The notes beneath the pieces are model-generated. The model was not told the origin of the DNA and searched no databases. It saw nothing but the letters and a program-made list of their open reading frames with translations. A stretch of DNA of 64,000 bases from Sulfobacillus thermosulfidooxidans DSM 9293 (GTDB taxonomy: Bacteria; Bacillota; Sulfobacillia; Sulfobacillales; Sulfobacillaceae), in the NCBI RefSeq assembly GCF_900176145.1, contig NZ_FWWY01000001.1, positions 687,517 to 751,516 of the forward strand. The letters are read 5' to 3'. Every line of letters begins with the position of its first letter. Positions within the stretch are counted from its first letter, which is position 1. Positions 44,732 through 53,987 of the stretch are shown here, piece by piece. Made by a program: the position numbers and the translations under genes.

Positions 44732-45858
44732 TGATGTCCCTTTACGTGACGAATCGCCGCCTCGTAGAGCGCCTCGAGTTCTTGCGTAGGTTCTTTCCAT
44801 CCCCATTTCTCCGCTTCTTGGCGCGCCTTCACTCCAAGATCCGCCAGTAAAGTCCGGTCCTTTAGCAATTCGCTTACCAATTGAGCTAATTGGTAAGGTT
44901 GGGTACTCGGAAATAGCCTTCCTGCCCCACTAGGATCAATTAGTTCATGCGACGGTCCAGATTCTGCGGCCACAATGGGCAACCCCGAAGCCATCGCTTC
45001 TAATAACACCAAACCTAATGTTTCCGTCGTACTCGGAAACACAAAAAAGTCTGCTGAGGCATACGCACTTGCCAATTCTTCCCCTAACAGTTTTCCGACA
45101 AATGTCGTAGGCGTCCGCTCAAAGCGCTGTTTGAAATAATCGACAGCCGGTCCATCGCCGACCAAAGCCAGATGCACACCGGGATTTCCCGGAAACAAAG
45201 ATAATAATCGTTCTAATCCCTTTTCTTTAGCGATCCGACCGACGTATAACGCAATAAGCCGATCAGCATGTCCACCGGTTAATCGCTGACGCATGGCTTC
45301 GTTCCGGTGACGCGGATGAAATCCTGAGAGATCCACGCCGCGTCGCCAAAGCCGCGCGTTTTTAATTCCATGCTGAGTAATTTCTTTCATAATGGCTTCG
45401 GATGTCGCCAAATTATACACAGCCTGGTTATGTAACATGCGCAAAAGTCCCCAGATGGCCGGTTTGGTAAATCCCAAATGATAGAAGTCAGCATATTGCG
45501 CAATATTCGTATGATACGACGCCACTAATGGATATTGGCGGCGGCGCGCCGCGTATACACCTGCAATGCCTAAGACAAACGGATTTACAACATGGACCAC
45601 ATCGGGGCGAAATTCGTCGAGAAATTTTTGGACGCGGGGTAACGGAATACCCCAAGGCTTTCCTCCATAGACAAAAGACACGGAAAATGTGGGTACGGAT
45701 TTTACCGGAATCCCTTCAAAGACAGGTTCTCCGCCACAAGGTGCCACAATAAATAACTCGTGTCCCATCCGTTTAAGTTCCCGAACCGTTTCCGTAATCC
45801 GGGTTACCACCCCATCCGTGGACGGCCGCCATGTTTCTGTAACAAATGCAATTCTCAT
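44728..45858 (-). CDS. Glycosyltransferase family 4 (GT-B)
   Basis: 376-residue GT-B retaining glycosyltransferase. N-domain: RIAFVTETWRPSTDGVV, then HVVNPFVLG and SYHTNIAQYADFY; C-domain: LYVGRIAKEKGLERLL, LVGDGPA and the donor-phosphate EX7E region in STTETLGLVLLEAMASGLP. Resembles SQD2/MgtA/PimC-like glycolipid glycosyltransferases acting on a lipid acceptor at the membrane. Start ATG at 45858; a further GTG/TTG start five codons upstream is possible. Coupled to a GtrA protein. Confidence 0.9.
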   Translation of the reverse strand: MRIAFVTETWRPSTDGVVTRITETVRELKRMGHELFIVAPCGGEPVFEGIPVKSVPTFSVSFVYGGKPWGIPLPRVQKFLDEFRPDVVHVVNPFVLGIAGVYAARRRQYPLVASYHTNIAQYADFYHLGFTKPAIWGLLRMLHNQAVYNLATSEAIMKEITQHGIKNARLWRRGVDLSGFHPRHRNEAMRQRLTGGHADRLIALYVGRIAKEKGLERLLSLFPGNPGVHLALVGDGPAVDYFKQRFERTPTTFVGKLLGEELASAYASADFFVFPSTTETLGLVLLEAMASGLPIVAAESGPSHELIDPSGAGRLFPSTQPYQLAQLVSELLKDRTLLADLGVKARQEAEKWGWKEPTQELEALYEAAIRHVKGHQ

Positions 45859-46028
45859 ATCTTCAACGCCCAAAAGTGCGTTATTTGCACACCCAATCCC
45901 ACCATGTATCTATGTTGAGCCAAATATTCTATGAACCAGCATAGTATATCATAGCCGATCTGTCCTGTCCTTTTTGCCTCCCAATCATCTAGTCCCAATC
46001 GTTCCCAATATTCATAATCGCTTTCCAT
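45855..46028 (-). CDS. Possible small ORF upstream of the glycosyltransferase
   Basis: A 57-codon frame starting MESDYEYWERLGLDDWEAK, rich in tryptophan and acidic residues at the start, whose TGA overlaps the glycosyltransferase ATG as ATGA. Ribosome-binding site is weak (GATGGGAAA). A TATACT -10-like box lies inside it, so this may instead be the 5' UTR of the glycosyltransferase. No homologue recognised. Confidence 0.25.
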   Translation of the reverse strand: MESDYEYWERLGLDDWEAKRTGQIGYDILCWFIEYLAQHRYMVGLGVQITHFWALKI

Positions 46029-46233
46029 TTTCCCATCACGGTCGCACCCTCGAGTAATACACGCACAAAGACCTAGGACATGGTGCCATGAACGCAATAA
46101 GGCATCCTGTCAGCTTGACCCAAGTCGCAGCGACATGATGGCATGTCTGGGCGTCTTTCACAATGCTATCTTCCAGGACTTTTCCATCGCCACGAGATAT
46201 GTCACAATAGAAGAAAATCGAGGAGGCGAGATT
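46029..46233. other. Divergent promoter region, nothing specific
   Basis: Spacer between the minus-strand glycosyltransferase group and the plus-strand ytxH. I see the AGGAGG of the next gene near 46221 but no clear promoter, RNA or other gene. Confidence 0.35.
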
Positions 46234-46503
46234 ATGAACGATCGCACATGGGATCGGTTAAGCGGATTAGTTGTCGGAGCGGCATTAGGTGTGCTCGCAG
46301 GAATACTTTTGGCACCCAGCGCCGGTGCAGAAACTCGGGGTAGCATAAAAAAGAAAACGCAGGATTCCTTAGATCAAATTCAAAAGAATGTGCGTGATAT
46401 TCGCGAATCATTAACGCAAAAAGGACAAGCTTTATTTAAAAAATCCGTAACCGAGATTCCGCTCGATGACAATGAAGATCCTCACGAGGATCAAGGTGCA
46501 TGA
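46234..46503 (+). CDS. YtxH-like protein
   Basis: 89-residue small protein of the YtxH family: an N-terminal hydrophobic/glycine stretch SGLVVGAALGVLAGILLAPSAGAETR followed by a charged amphipathic helix (KKKTQDSLDQIQKNVRDIRES). Written in pieces, the LLAPSAGAETR motif is diagnostic. AGGAGG lies six to seven bases before the ATG at 46234. Its stop overlaps the next gene as ATGA. General-stress-associated in Bacillus; function unknown. Confidence 0.82.
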   Translation: MNDRTWDRLSGLVVGAALGVLAGILLAPSAGAETRGSIKKKTQDSLDQIQKNVRDIRESLTQKGQALFKKSVTEIPLDDNEDPHEDQGA

Positions 46504-46925
46504 CCATAAGCACCGCCTTAACGATTATTGCTATTTGTTTTATCATCTTAACCTTAATTGTCGTCGGGCTCGGCATCATGCTGTTCATCGTCACTTTACG
46601 CGTCATCCGCCTAGAGAAGACGATTACTCAGGAAGTATCCGTTCTTCGCCGGCAATTGGGTGAACTGATTCAAACAGCCCGTGAATCATCGTCCCGGCTC
46701 GGACAAACCGTTCAGGAATTTAAGGCGTCGGCCTATCGGATGGGACTGATTGCCACAAGCATTGCCGGACTCATCGAATCCCGTAAGGCGAAAACCCTCA
46801 AAGCTTCTCCGCCGAAAGCCAAAGTACGTCCGTGGTGGTTATCAACGCTGGCTTTAGGCTATTCATTGTGGAACAAAAGACGCAAAACCAAACAGTCTCC
46901 CCCATCATCCAGTGTCTCGTCGTGA
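46500..46925 (+). CDS. DUF948 (YoxC-like) membrane protein
   Basis: 141-residue protein: N-terminal membrane helix (about 5-33), then a coiled-coil region LEKTITQEVSVLRRQLGELI and a basic C-terminus (KRRKTKQ). This is the DUF948 layout, which in Bacillus and Staphylococcus is often next to ytxH, as here (4-bp overlap). Predicted single-span with a cytoplasmic or wall-side helix; role unknown. Confidence 0.8.
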   Translation: MTISTALTIIAICFIILTLIVVGLGIMLFIVTLRVIRLEKTITQEVSVLRRQLGELIQTARESSSRLGQTVQEFKASAYRMGLIATSIAGLIESRKAKTLKASPPKAKVRPWWLSTLALGYSLWNKRRKTKQSPPSSSVSS

Positions 46926-47084
46926 TTGCAGGCCTTCCTTGTACTCAGACTTCCCATCAACCGATGCGATGTTCTGTAGCGAGGGAGGCCTGTGTTTGCG
47001 GTTTGTAGCAAAAAATTTCCTGCCCGGTCACGCCAAGCCATCTTTTCACATAGGGTGAAACAACAGGAATTCGCGGGAGGGATC

Positions 47085-47363
47085 ATGATGTCAAACAATG
47101 TCCATGATAAATCAGACCCCTGGCACGTCGATATTCTCATCCAGTTTTTGCAACAAACTTTGGTCACATTAGCTGACGACTATCATCAAAAGCCTAATCC
47201 TCGAAACTTTTTTCAAACGATTACCTTAATGCATGATGTTCTCGATGCCTTAACGGTACAAATTCCGGACATCTATCCCTTAACATTAAGACGTCGGGAT
47301 TGTCATCCGCATCTCCATGCGAAACAGTTGAAGAACCATATTGTGCAAACTAAACGCGAGTGA
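47085..47363 (+). CDS. Hypothetical protein, overlaps a convergent Nudix gene
   Basis: 92-residue acidic-to-neutral protein starting MMSNNVHDKSDPWHVDILIQ, with GGGAGGG five to six bases before the ATG at 47085. No domain recognised. Its last 78 bases overlap the 3' end of the convergent zinc-ribbon Nudix gene, an unusual length for two real genes, so one end may be mis-set. The upstream 46992 start has no ribosome-binding site. Confidence 0.45.
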   Translation: MMSNNVHDKSDPWHVDILIQFLQQTLVTLADDYHQKPNPRNFFQTITLMHDVLDALTVQIPDIYPLTLRRRDCHPHLHAKQLKNHIVQTKRE

Positions 47364-47855
47364 AGGAGCCTCTTCCCAAGGGTAGAAACGGGCTTCTTGC
47401 GCATCCGTTCCAGCTTGCAATTGTCCCCCGATGGGATGCCCGCGGAAAAATGTAATGATCGTGTCATTACTAGGTGTCGACCAGGTTCCAAATTGCCGAT
47501 CTAATGACACAACGAGCCCGGTTTCTTCTTCCACCTCTCGCACTGCGGCATCGGCCACACTTTCCCCCAGTTCAATCCCGCCACCGGGAAAGGTTAATCC
47601 GCCGACAAAAGGCGGATACCGGCGGGTCACCAGTAAAATTTCCTTACGTGACGGTTCGAAAACTAATACCGCCACTGCAGGTAATGCCCGTTCCCAATAA
47701 ACAAAACCACAATGAGGACAATAGCGACGCTCTCGCCCATCCCACGTATGGTTTAATAAGGGTTCGCGACATAATGGACAATAGATCCATTGACTGGCCG
47801 GTGCATGCCGCCATTGCACAAAATTATTAGGCTTTTCTTCGTTCGCGTCAGACAT
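47286..47855 (-). CDS. Nudix hydrolase with zinc ribbon (NudC-like)
   Basis: 189-residue Nudix enzyme. An N-terminal zinc ribbon uses YCPLCREPL and YCPHCGFVY, and the Nudix box is GGGIELGESVADAAVREVEEETGL written around residue 85-105 (G-x5-E-x7-R-E-x2-E-E-x-G). The NudC-like ribbon plus Nudix layout occurs in NADH/ADP-ribose-type pyrophosphatases, but the SQPWW motif of true NudC is not visible. Start ATG 47855 (GTG 47864 possible). C-terminus overlaps the 92-residue ORF. Confidence 0.85.
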   Translation of the reverse strand: MSDANEEKPNNFVQWRHAPASQWIYCPLCREPLLNHTWDGRERRYCPHCGFVYWERALPAVAVLVFEPSRKEILLVTRRYPPFVGGLTFPGGGIELGESVADAAVREVEEETGLVVSLDRQFGTWSTPSNDTIITFFRGHPIGGQLQAGTDAQEARFYPWEEAPSLAFSLHNMVLQLFRMEMRMTIPTS

Positions 47856-48108
47856 ATTCGTCACCGTTGCTATTGTAGCAGTTTATGACGCCATGGATAA
47901 AGGTGTCAGAGAGCAAATTGCACCGGGACGTTTGATTCTAAAAAGGCGAACCGAAATATCAAGTACCCAGGCTAAATTCATATTTTGTAAATTTGCGGGT
48001 AAAACTAAGGTCCCCGGGAATCCCAATGTAAAAACACAGACTCCTCAATGTGCCAGCCATTTCACACGACGCATGTCGTCGAAGGCAATCGATTCGATTC
48101 GTGGTTGA
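47856..48108. other. Intergenic region, nothing recognised
   Basis: 253 bases between two minus-strand genes. A plus-strand frame (47893-48108) has no ribosome-binding site and no domain. No terminator is obvious. Confidence 0.3.
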
Positions 48109-48702
48109 TCACTCATCGCTCCCTTCAGGCCAAGACGATGATTGCGTATTTTCCAAGTGGGCTTTCAAGGTCTTCAGTTCTTGACCCATCCCCTGCATTT
48201 GATCTTCTGCCATAGCCAGAAATTTTATAAGTTCTGGCTGGCGTTCATGGTCAATTTCCATGATGTGGCGCACCTCATTATAGAGGTCGAGTGCCCGGTC
48301 CAGTTCCTTCCGGACACTTTCCATCCGGTCCAACAATTGGTTCCGGTATTCCTGAGCCTTTTCATCCTTGAGTAACGTATTCAATAATTGCAAGAGGACC
48401 GGATCATCAGTGGAAAGACGCACCATAATCGGCTGCCCTTTAAAGTCTTGCGCCGCCTGAATCCATGTCAACGGATCAGGAACAGGCACACCCCGAATAA
48501 ATCCCTGCCATGGAGCTAATGGAATCTCAATACGCCGGTGAATAGACATCGTCATGCTTAAGGCATACTCGTCTTTTAATTGATAAACAAAGCGTGTGCG
48601 ACTCGGGTCCGCCATTAAGTAACCAATAATGGTTTGAATCAGAGGGTTTTGTTGGGCTATTCTCCCGATATAAACAAGGACTTTTTGATTATCTGTGCCC
48701 AA
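48109..48702 (-). CDS. Hypothetical protein with a C-terminal coiled coil
   Basis: 197 residues from a TTG at 48702 that follows AAAGGAGG with a nine-base spacer; the frame extends upstream to 48783 without a site. The N-terminal part (VLVYIGRIAQQNPLIQTIIG) looks globular; about 120-185 is a predicted coiled coil (LLDRMESVRKELDRALDLYN, MEIDHERQPELIKFLAMAED). No domain recognised. Confidence 0.7.
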   Translation of the reverse strand: MGTDNQKVLVYIGRIAQQNPLIQTIIGYLMADPSRTRFVYQLKDEYALSMTMSIHRRIEIPLAPWQGFIRGVPVPDPLTWIQAAQDFKGQPIMVRLSTDDPVLLQLLNTLLKDEKAQEYRNQLLDRMESVRKELDRALDLYNEVRHIMEIDHERQPELIKFLAMAEDQMQGMGQELKTLKAHLENTQSSSWPEGSDE

Positions 48703-49106
48703 GAAGCATACCCTCCTTTCCGTATACGATTGATGCAAAACACCGCTATCCTTTATCAGGGTTCCCACTTGCCGTCTGCTCAATCATGACAGCACGTTCC
48801 AGTTTTTATGTTCAAGGTTTCTAAGACTATCCTGACAATATTAGAAAATAGAAAACTCCATCTTTCCCCCAAGAACACCTTGTGGATCGCTGCGTTTGGG
48901 GATAATCACGTTGCGGACACGCTAAAAACGTGTCCGCGACATCTTGTGTCCATCAGCCCCAAAGAAGACACTGTACACCCTTTTATGTACAAAAACGCCA
49001 ACACTCCCGCACCATCATAAATACGGGAGATATGGCCCAGACGGATGTTTATTACCATAGTTCCTCCATGGGCGATGGCTTTTTTTCATCTTTATTCTTA
49101 TGATAT

Positions 49107-49125
49107 CATTGCTTTTAAAGCAATG
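49107..49125. promoter_or_regulatory. Perfect 9-1-9 palindrome, operator-like
   Basis: CATTGCTTT-T-AAAGCAATG reads identically on both strands around one central base. The size is that of a dimeric repressor site. Regulator and target are unknown. Confidence 0.4.
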
Positions 49126-49448
49126 CCAAGTTTCCTCCATGAAAACTCCTCGGGTCCCGAAGAACCTGCGGGTCGGTAGACATTACGGCAAGAGATTCAC
49201 ATTGCATCCCCAAACTCAACACAAAGTGGCTTGCCAGCGGGTTTGCTGTTAGAAAATTCGGGGAAAAATGGTACAGCTTAGGTAAATGCGGTGCTATGCT
49301 CTTGCCAAGCCTTGTATAATAAATATACAATCTCGACTACTTCTTATAGCGAGATTCAAATTTGGCAGGAGAATCACGACCTAACGCGAATAATATGTTA
49401 ACGGCTGGTAGCGGCTTCGAACCTTGGGGATCGCTATTCCATATAATG

Positions 49449-49470
49449 GAGGTATACTCGTTGATACCTC
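49449..49470 (+). other. Hairpin in the 5' UTR of sirB1
   Basis: GAGGTAT (49449-49455) pairs with ATACCTC (49464-49470), loop eight bases, just downstream of a TATAAT at 49442-49447 and 37 bases before the sirB1 ATG. Could stabilise or regulate the sirB1 transcript. Confidence 0.4.
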
Positions 49471-49506
49471 GGCCGCATTTGAGCCATGGAGAAAGGAGCG
49501 GCGGCC

Positions 49507-50358
49507 ATGAAAACATTGACTGAGAGAGAAATTAAAGCTTTGATTCGTCTCTTGGGGGATGATGATATCAAGACGGCGCAAATAGCCCGACAGCGATTGA
49601 TCGAATCTCGTCAGGAGGCTCAGCCATATCTGGAAGAAGCCAGAACGTCTTTAGATCCACATGTTCGGACGCGGGTCTATAGTATTCTCGAACGACTTCG
49701 TCTTGACGAACTGGGAGAACGCTTCCAACGTTTTGCGGCCATGCCGTCCGCTTGGATCGACCTGGAAGAAGGTGCCTTTCTCATTGCTGAATCCGGATAC
49801 CCGACAATTAATCGCCAACATTATCGAGACATGCTGGATTCCATGGCCCAAGAATTTAAAGTTCACATGGATCAGCACAATCTCAAAGGTCGTGAACTCA
49901 TCGAGAGTTTAAACCACTATTTCTTTGATGAGCTCGGCTTTACGGGAAATAAAGAAGCCTACTATGATCCCGATAACAGTTATCTCAACCAAGTGTTGGA
50001 CCGTCGGTTAGGGATTCCCATTAGTTTGTCTTTAGTCTACCTATTAATTGCCCGTCGTTTACGCATCCCAGTGGTCGGCATCAGCATGCCTGGACACTTT
50101 CTCCTCCAATATAATGATAGCCTATTCATTGATGCCTTTGAAAAAGGCCAATTGTTGAACCGGGGCGAATGTGTTCAATTTCTCATGACCAATGGTTTTG
50201 GCTTCCATCCAGCGTATTTGAGTCCTACTCCCACGCGTTTTATGCTTGTGCGCATGTTGACCAATCTTATTCAAATCTATAGCACGCAAGATCCGGACCG
50301 TGCCGATTCCTTAAGCGCGTTTCGGGATATGTTAACCCAGTCTTATGCTAAAGTCTGA
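49507..50358 (+). CDS. SirB1-family transglutaminase-like protein
   Basis: 283-residue cytoplasmic protein of the SirB1/COG2912 family, a transglutaminase-fold that lacks proven enzyme activity. Evidence: N-terminal helical repeat region with LLGDDDIKTAQIARQRL, then NHYFFDELGFTGN, PDNSYLNQVLDRRLGIPISLS and VVGISMPGHFLLQY, the core of the family. AAAGGAG lies eight to nine bases before the ATG at 49507. It overlaps the transporter gene by 14 bp. Confidence 0.88.
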   Translation: MKTLTEREIKALIRLLGDDDIKTAQIARQRLIESRQEAQPYLEEARTSLDPHVRTRVYSILERLRLDELGERFQRFAAMPSAWIDLEEGAFLIAESGYPTINRQHYRDMLDSMAQEFKVHMDQHNLKGRELIESLNHYFFDELGFTGNKEAYYDPDNSYLNQVLDRRLGIPISLSLVYLLIARRLRIPVVGISMPGHFLLQYNDSLFIDAFEKGQLLNRGECVQFLMTNGFGFHPAYLSPTPTRFMLVRMLTNLIQIYSTQDPDRADSLSAFRDMLTQSYAKV

Positions 50359-51259
50359 GCCATCTCGGACACCTTACACCCCAACTGCTCTTCAACTATA
50401 TGGGGCTGTAGCAGTTGGGGTCTTGTCTGTTTCGAGTGCGTCCGTGCTTATTCGTTTAACCCCTGCCCCAGCCAATGCCATTGCTTTTTGGCGACTCATT
50501 CTTACTGCCCTGCTTTTAATGCCCGTCGTGCTCCGGCAGTCGCCAACATGGTTGAGCTTAAGGCATCTAAAACTTTTCACGATATCGGGATTATTTTTAG
50601 CGTTGCACTTTATTTTCTGGATTCAATCCCTCATGATTCTACCGGTCGCCTTGTCGACCGCGTTAGTCTCGACACACCCGTTACTTATCGCATTATATAC
50701 GCGTATCGTGCGCAAACAGCCCTTTCCCATGCGCATTAAGATAGGATTAGCAAGCGCTACCCTAGGTCTTGTAATATTACCCATTGGGGCAGCCTGGTCC
50801 TTTCATCAAACAGCTGGCATGGTCGATGCCTTGTTAGGCGCACTCTTTGCAGGATTATATCTCATGGCTGGGAAGCACTCGCGACAAAGCTTATCCGCGA
50901 GCCAGTACTCGTTCGGAACCTATCTCATGTCGAGTTTCCTCTTGTTTCTTATCAATATGTTTCAGAAACATTCCCTCGGACCTGTGAATGGGCATGTGAT
51001 GATCTTATATCTTCTTATGGCTATCATTCCCACACTGGGCGGGCATACCACATTTAACTGGTTATTGCGATTCATGCCGGCCGGACAAGTATCCATGGCC
51101 ATGATTGGGGAAATCCCCGGGTCTGCCATGTTAGCGTGGCTTATTCTTCGACAAATGCCCTCGTGGACGGTTTGGATCAGCCTGATCTTCCTCACGCTAG
51201 GAATCGTCATGACCCTGCGCTCCACCAAGGAACCGACTCCGGCGAACTCCGACCTCTAA
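50345..51259 (+). CDS. EamA-family drug/metabolite (DMT) transporter
   Basis: 304-residue transporter with ten predicted helices made of two EamA repeats. Signatures: SASVLIRLTPAPANAIAFWR in repeat one, PVALSTALVSTHPLLIAL, and GEIPGSAMLAWLILRQMPS plus WISLIFLTLGIV in repeat two. Probable exporter of a small metabolite, substrate unknown. Starts by overlapping sirB1. Confidence 0.9.
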   Translation: MLKSEPSRTPYTPTALQLYGAVAVGVLSVSSASVLIRLTPAPANAIAFWRLILTALLLMPVVLRQSPTWLSLRHLKLFTISGLFLALHFIFWIQSLMILPVALSTALVSTHPLLIALYTRIVRKQPFPMRIKIGLASATLGLVILPIGAAWSFHQTAGMVDALLGALFAGLYLMAGKHSRQSLSASQYSFGTYLMSSFLLFLINMFQKHSLGPVNGHVMILYLLMAIIPTLGGHTTFNWLLRFMPAGQVSMAMIGEIPGSAMLAWLILRQMPSWTVWISLIFLTLGIVMTLRSTKEPTPANSDL

Positions 51260-51300
51260 ACCATGTGTATTATAATGGGAATTATGGGGAGGAGCGAAAC

Positions 51301-51876
51301 GTGGAACCAATCATAGATGGAGTGGTATTAGCAGGCGGTCAATCGTCGCGCATGGGCAAGGATAAAACCCAGTTGTCCTTACCTAGTGGCATGCGTCTCA
51401 TTGACCGAGCAGTTTTATTGCTGCAAACGGTTGTTAACGGCCAGTTATGGATCTCTAGGCCATGGAATTATACAACCCCAGGCGACAATGATTTGTTGGA
51501 TATCGAACCCTTTGAGGGCCCTTTATCGGGAATCGCACGGGCTATGACCTCTTCTCATGCGGATTTCTTAGCGGTAATGGCTGTTGATTTGCCCAACCTT
51601 CCCATGGATTTTTATCAGCGCTTTAAACCGTACTTGTCACCCCACGTTGAGGCCATATTGCCCCAAAGCGCTCGCCATCGTCAGCCCTTGGCTGGATTTT
51701 GGTCGACACACTTAGTATCGGACCTTATCGGTTTTCGCCAAATGGGAGGTCGCAAAGTCGACACCTTTTTAAACCGGCATACCGTGAAATGGGTTCCGGT
51801 GCCCGATGCTTGGCTCAGTAATGTCAATACCCCACGCGAATGGCAATCATGGCTAGATCATCAGGAGCGTGATTAA
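51301..51876 (+). CDS. mobA: Molybdenum cofactor guanylyltransferase
   Basis: Adds GMP to molybdopterin to form MGD, the cofactor of enzymes such as formate dehydrogenase and nitrate reductase. The 191-residue protein has LAGGQSSRMGKDK (nucleotide-binding loop), EGPLSGIARAM, AVDLPNLP (metal Asp) and VNTPREW. The GTG at 51301 follows GGGGAGG by eight bases; the frame extends upstream to 51136 but inside the transporter gene. It starts the mobA-mobB-moeA stretch. Confidence 0.93.
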   Translation: MEPIIDGVVLAGGQSSRMGKDKTQLSLPSGMRLIDRAVLLLQTVVNGQLWISRPWNYTTPGDNDLLDIEPFEGPLSGIARAMTSSHADFLAVMAVDLPNLPMDFYQRFKPYLSPHVEAILPQSARHRQPLAGFWSTHLVSDLIGFRQMGGRKVDTFLNRHTVKWVPVPDAWLSNVNTPREWQSWLDHQERD

Positions 51877-51878
51877 TC

Positions 51879-52406
51879 ATGCGCGTGTTCCATATCGTCG
51901 GCTATTCCAATGTCGGAAAAACGCGCCTGATTGAATCCCTGTGTCAACACCTAAACGGGCGTGTACTGGTGTTAAAATTTTCCCATCATTCCCCATCTGA
52001 TCGCCCGGGTTCCGATACCGACCGTTTTGCCGCTTATCGTGCGGACACGCTCTTAATCCAGCCTAATCAAACCACCTGGCGGAGTTCCCTAGCATTGCCC
52101 ATTGATTGGCCGCAAGTGGCTCAACATTTTGAGTGGATGATATGGGAAGGGGGTAAACATTTCCCAACGCCGAAGATTGTTTTCAATTCCGCGGACATTC
52201 TGGAACACGTTTCCAACATTCGTTTAATCATTGGTCCGCCTTCTCGAAAACTTTCTAAGATTTGTGTGTACCCAGCATGTCTCCCCTTAAGCGAGGAAAC
52301 TCGTAACAACCTGGCCGAATACATCATTGAAAAACAACAGACGTTAAGTTTCGAGTGGAACGATGCTTCCGCACATATGGTCTTTCATCCGGAATTTCGC
52401 GGATAA
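51879..52406 (+). CDS. mobB: Molybdopterin-guanine dinucleotide biosynthesis protein MobB
   Basis: GTP-binding accessory factor for MGD formation, 175 residues. Walker A GYSNVGKT, the KFSHHSPSDRPGSDTDRF histidine-rich loop and AAYRADTLL are the MobB pattern. Only two bases separate it from mobA. The C-terminal half is less typical. Confidence 0.88.
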   Translation: MRVFHIVGYSNVGKTRLIESLCQHLNGRVLVLKFSHHSPSDRPGSDTDRFAAYRADTLLIQPNQTTWRSSLALPIDWPQVAQHFEWMIWEGGKHFPTPKIVFNSADILEHVSNIRLIIGPPSRKLSKICVYPACLPLSEETRNNLAEYIIEKQQTLSFEWNDASAHMVFHPEFRG

Positions 52407-52447
52407 CCGTTCTTCTATTACTGAGATAGGGCAGAAAGGCAGACGAT

Positions 52448-53695
52448 ATGAGTTATATTAGCGTAACTGAAGCTCTGGATTTGCTGAAAAGTGTTCGAGG
52501 ACGCATTGAAGACAGCGAACAAATTCCCATTGAACAGTGCTGGGGGCGAACTCTAGCCGAAGAGGTTGTAGCTTTTAGTGATTCTCCTCCTTTTCACCGC
52601 GCCGCCATGGATGGTTATGCATTGCGTGCTCAAGATACACCTGGCACCTTACCTATCCTCGGCCAAGTCAATGCAGGTGAAGTGTTTACCCAGCATGTCC
52701 CTCAAGGATATGCAGTGCGCATCATGACCGGAGCTCCCCTTCCTCAAGAATTGGATACCGTAATTGAACAAGAAGCCGTAACCCGGCATAACCAACATAT
52801 TGAGGTTCCCCGTGTTGTTAAAACGCTGCGGAATGTCAGCACACAAGGTTCAGAAATCACCCGTGGAACGACGGTATTCCAACCAGGACAGTATATCGGT
52901 TCATTGGAAATGGGCTTACTCGCTTTATCCGGCTATGCCACCGTCAAAGTCTACCGAAAACCTCGCGTCTTACTCGTGACAACGGGAGACGAATTACAAA
53001 ATCCTGGGCAAGCGTTACAGCCGGGACACATTTATAATGTTAACCGTTACTTATTCGCAGCGTTATTAACCGAAGCCGGTGCTGATGTGACATGGGCTCC
53101 TCCGGCAGCAGATACGTCCCATGCTGTGGCTCTGGCCTTATCCGACCTGACACCATACGATCTCGTCATCACCACAGGCGGAGTATCGGTGGGCGACAAG
53201 GACCATGTCATCCAATTTCTTCGCAACCATACCCGGCTTCTGTTTTGGCGAGTCGATATGCATCCGGGCAAGTCCATTGCCGGTGCTGAGAAAGATCATG
53301 TACCGATTCTAGCCCTGTCAGGCAATCCCGGAGCGGCCATGATGTCTTGGTATCTGATCGGCCTGCCTTTCGTGGTATCGTTGTATGGCGCTTATCTTCC
53401 ACTCCGTCACATCAGCGGCCGATTACGCCATCCGTTTATGAAACCGACTCGGGAAACAAGATATTTGCGCGCCCGCATCCAGGTTGAGCAAGGAGAGATA
53501 TTTTTTGATACGCAGTTGCCCCAAGGCTCTGATATAATTACGGCATATCGGCAATCCGAGGTTTTAGCGATTATTCCTGAGGGTAGTCCGCCGGTCCCAT
53601 CAGGCACGGAAGTTACGGGCTTGATGATTCCCGGACTCGGACCAGAACGCCTGTATTGGCTTCCTCAAAATCATCGAGAATCCCCGCCATCTTAG
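52448..53695 (+). CDS. moeA: Molybdopterin molybdenumtransferase MoeA
   Basis: Inserts molybdenum into adenylated molybdopterin. 415 residues with all four domains: PFHRAAMDGYALRAQD, RIMTGAPLP, the domain III motif TTGDELQNPGQALQPG, ITTGGVSVGDKDH and the C-terminal PALSGNPGAAMMSW-type loop (ALSGNPGAA). Follows mobB by 41 bases. With mobA/mobB it supports a molybdo-enzyme of the MGD type somewhere in the genome. Confidence 0.95.
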   Translation: MSYISVTEALDLLKSVRGRIEDSEQIPIEQCWGRTLAEEVVAFSDSPPFHRAAMDGYALRAQDTPGTLPILGQVNAGEVFTQHVPQGYAVRIMTGAPLPQELDTVIEQEAVTRHNQHIEVPRVVKTLRNVSTQGSEITRGTTVFQPGQYIGSLEMGLLALSGYATVKVYRKPRVLLVTTGDELQNPGQALQPGHIYNVNRYLFAALLTEAGADVTWAPPAADTSHAVALALSDLTPYDLVITTGGVSVGDKDHVIQFLRNHTRLLFWRVDMHPGKSIAGAEKDHVPILALSGNPGAAMMSWYLIGLPFVVSLYGAYLPLRHISGRLRHPFMKPTRETRYLRARIQVEQGEIFFDTQLPQGSDIITAYRQSEVLAIIPEGSPPVPSGTEVTGLMIPGLGPERLYWLPQNHRESPPS

Positions 53696-53987
53696 GATGC
53701 TTTAATCCATCATGAAAGCTGGGAAGGGGAATTTGTATCTCAGATCATTTTGCTCAGCGACAAATATTGACCCGGAACATGATACTGCCCTTCCCACAGC
53801 GTATAGACAGAGCATTTAGAAAGCAAGGGAACTTGCAACCTGTGCCAGGAATCGCGAAATAAAGGGCGTCTGCCGTTTAAACATTTGTCGGTGGTCCTTA
53901 GGATCTCATTGGGGTCTATCAAAACACGAAAGGGGGACAAGGCGCAATCCTCTTTGTTTAAGAGGTCGAGCTTTCCGCCGAACACTG
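53696..53987. other. Intergenic region before the beta-lactamase-like gene
   Basis: 292 bases. A minus-strand frame (53740-54036) covers it and the start of the next gene but has no ribosome-binding site and no known domain. No clear promoter or terminator found. Confidence 0.35.

Larger units (their letters stand above)
48703..49506. other. 800-base divergent intergenic region with several dyads
   Basis: No gene with a ribosome-binding site in either direction. Inverted repeats: GCGGACACG/CGTGTCCGC at 48913-48937; TGTACA/TGTACA at 48972-48991; CTCCCG/CGGGAG at 49004-49029; a T7 tract at 49079-49086 after a weak CCAT/ATGG stem; and the 9-1-9 palindrome at 49107-49125. TATAAT occurs at 49313 and at 49442. 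It may hold one or two small RNAs plus an operator, none proven. Confidence 0.4.

Noticed and set aside
47893-48108. 71-residue plus-strand ORF
   Set aside because: No ribosome-binding site or recognised domain.
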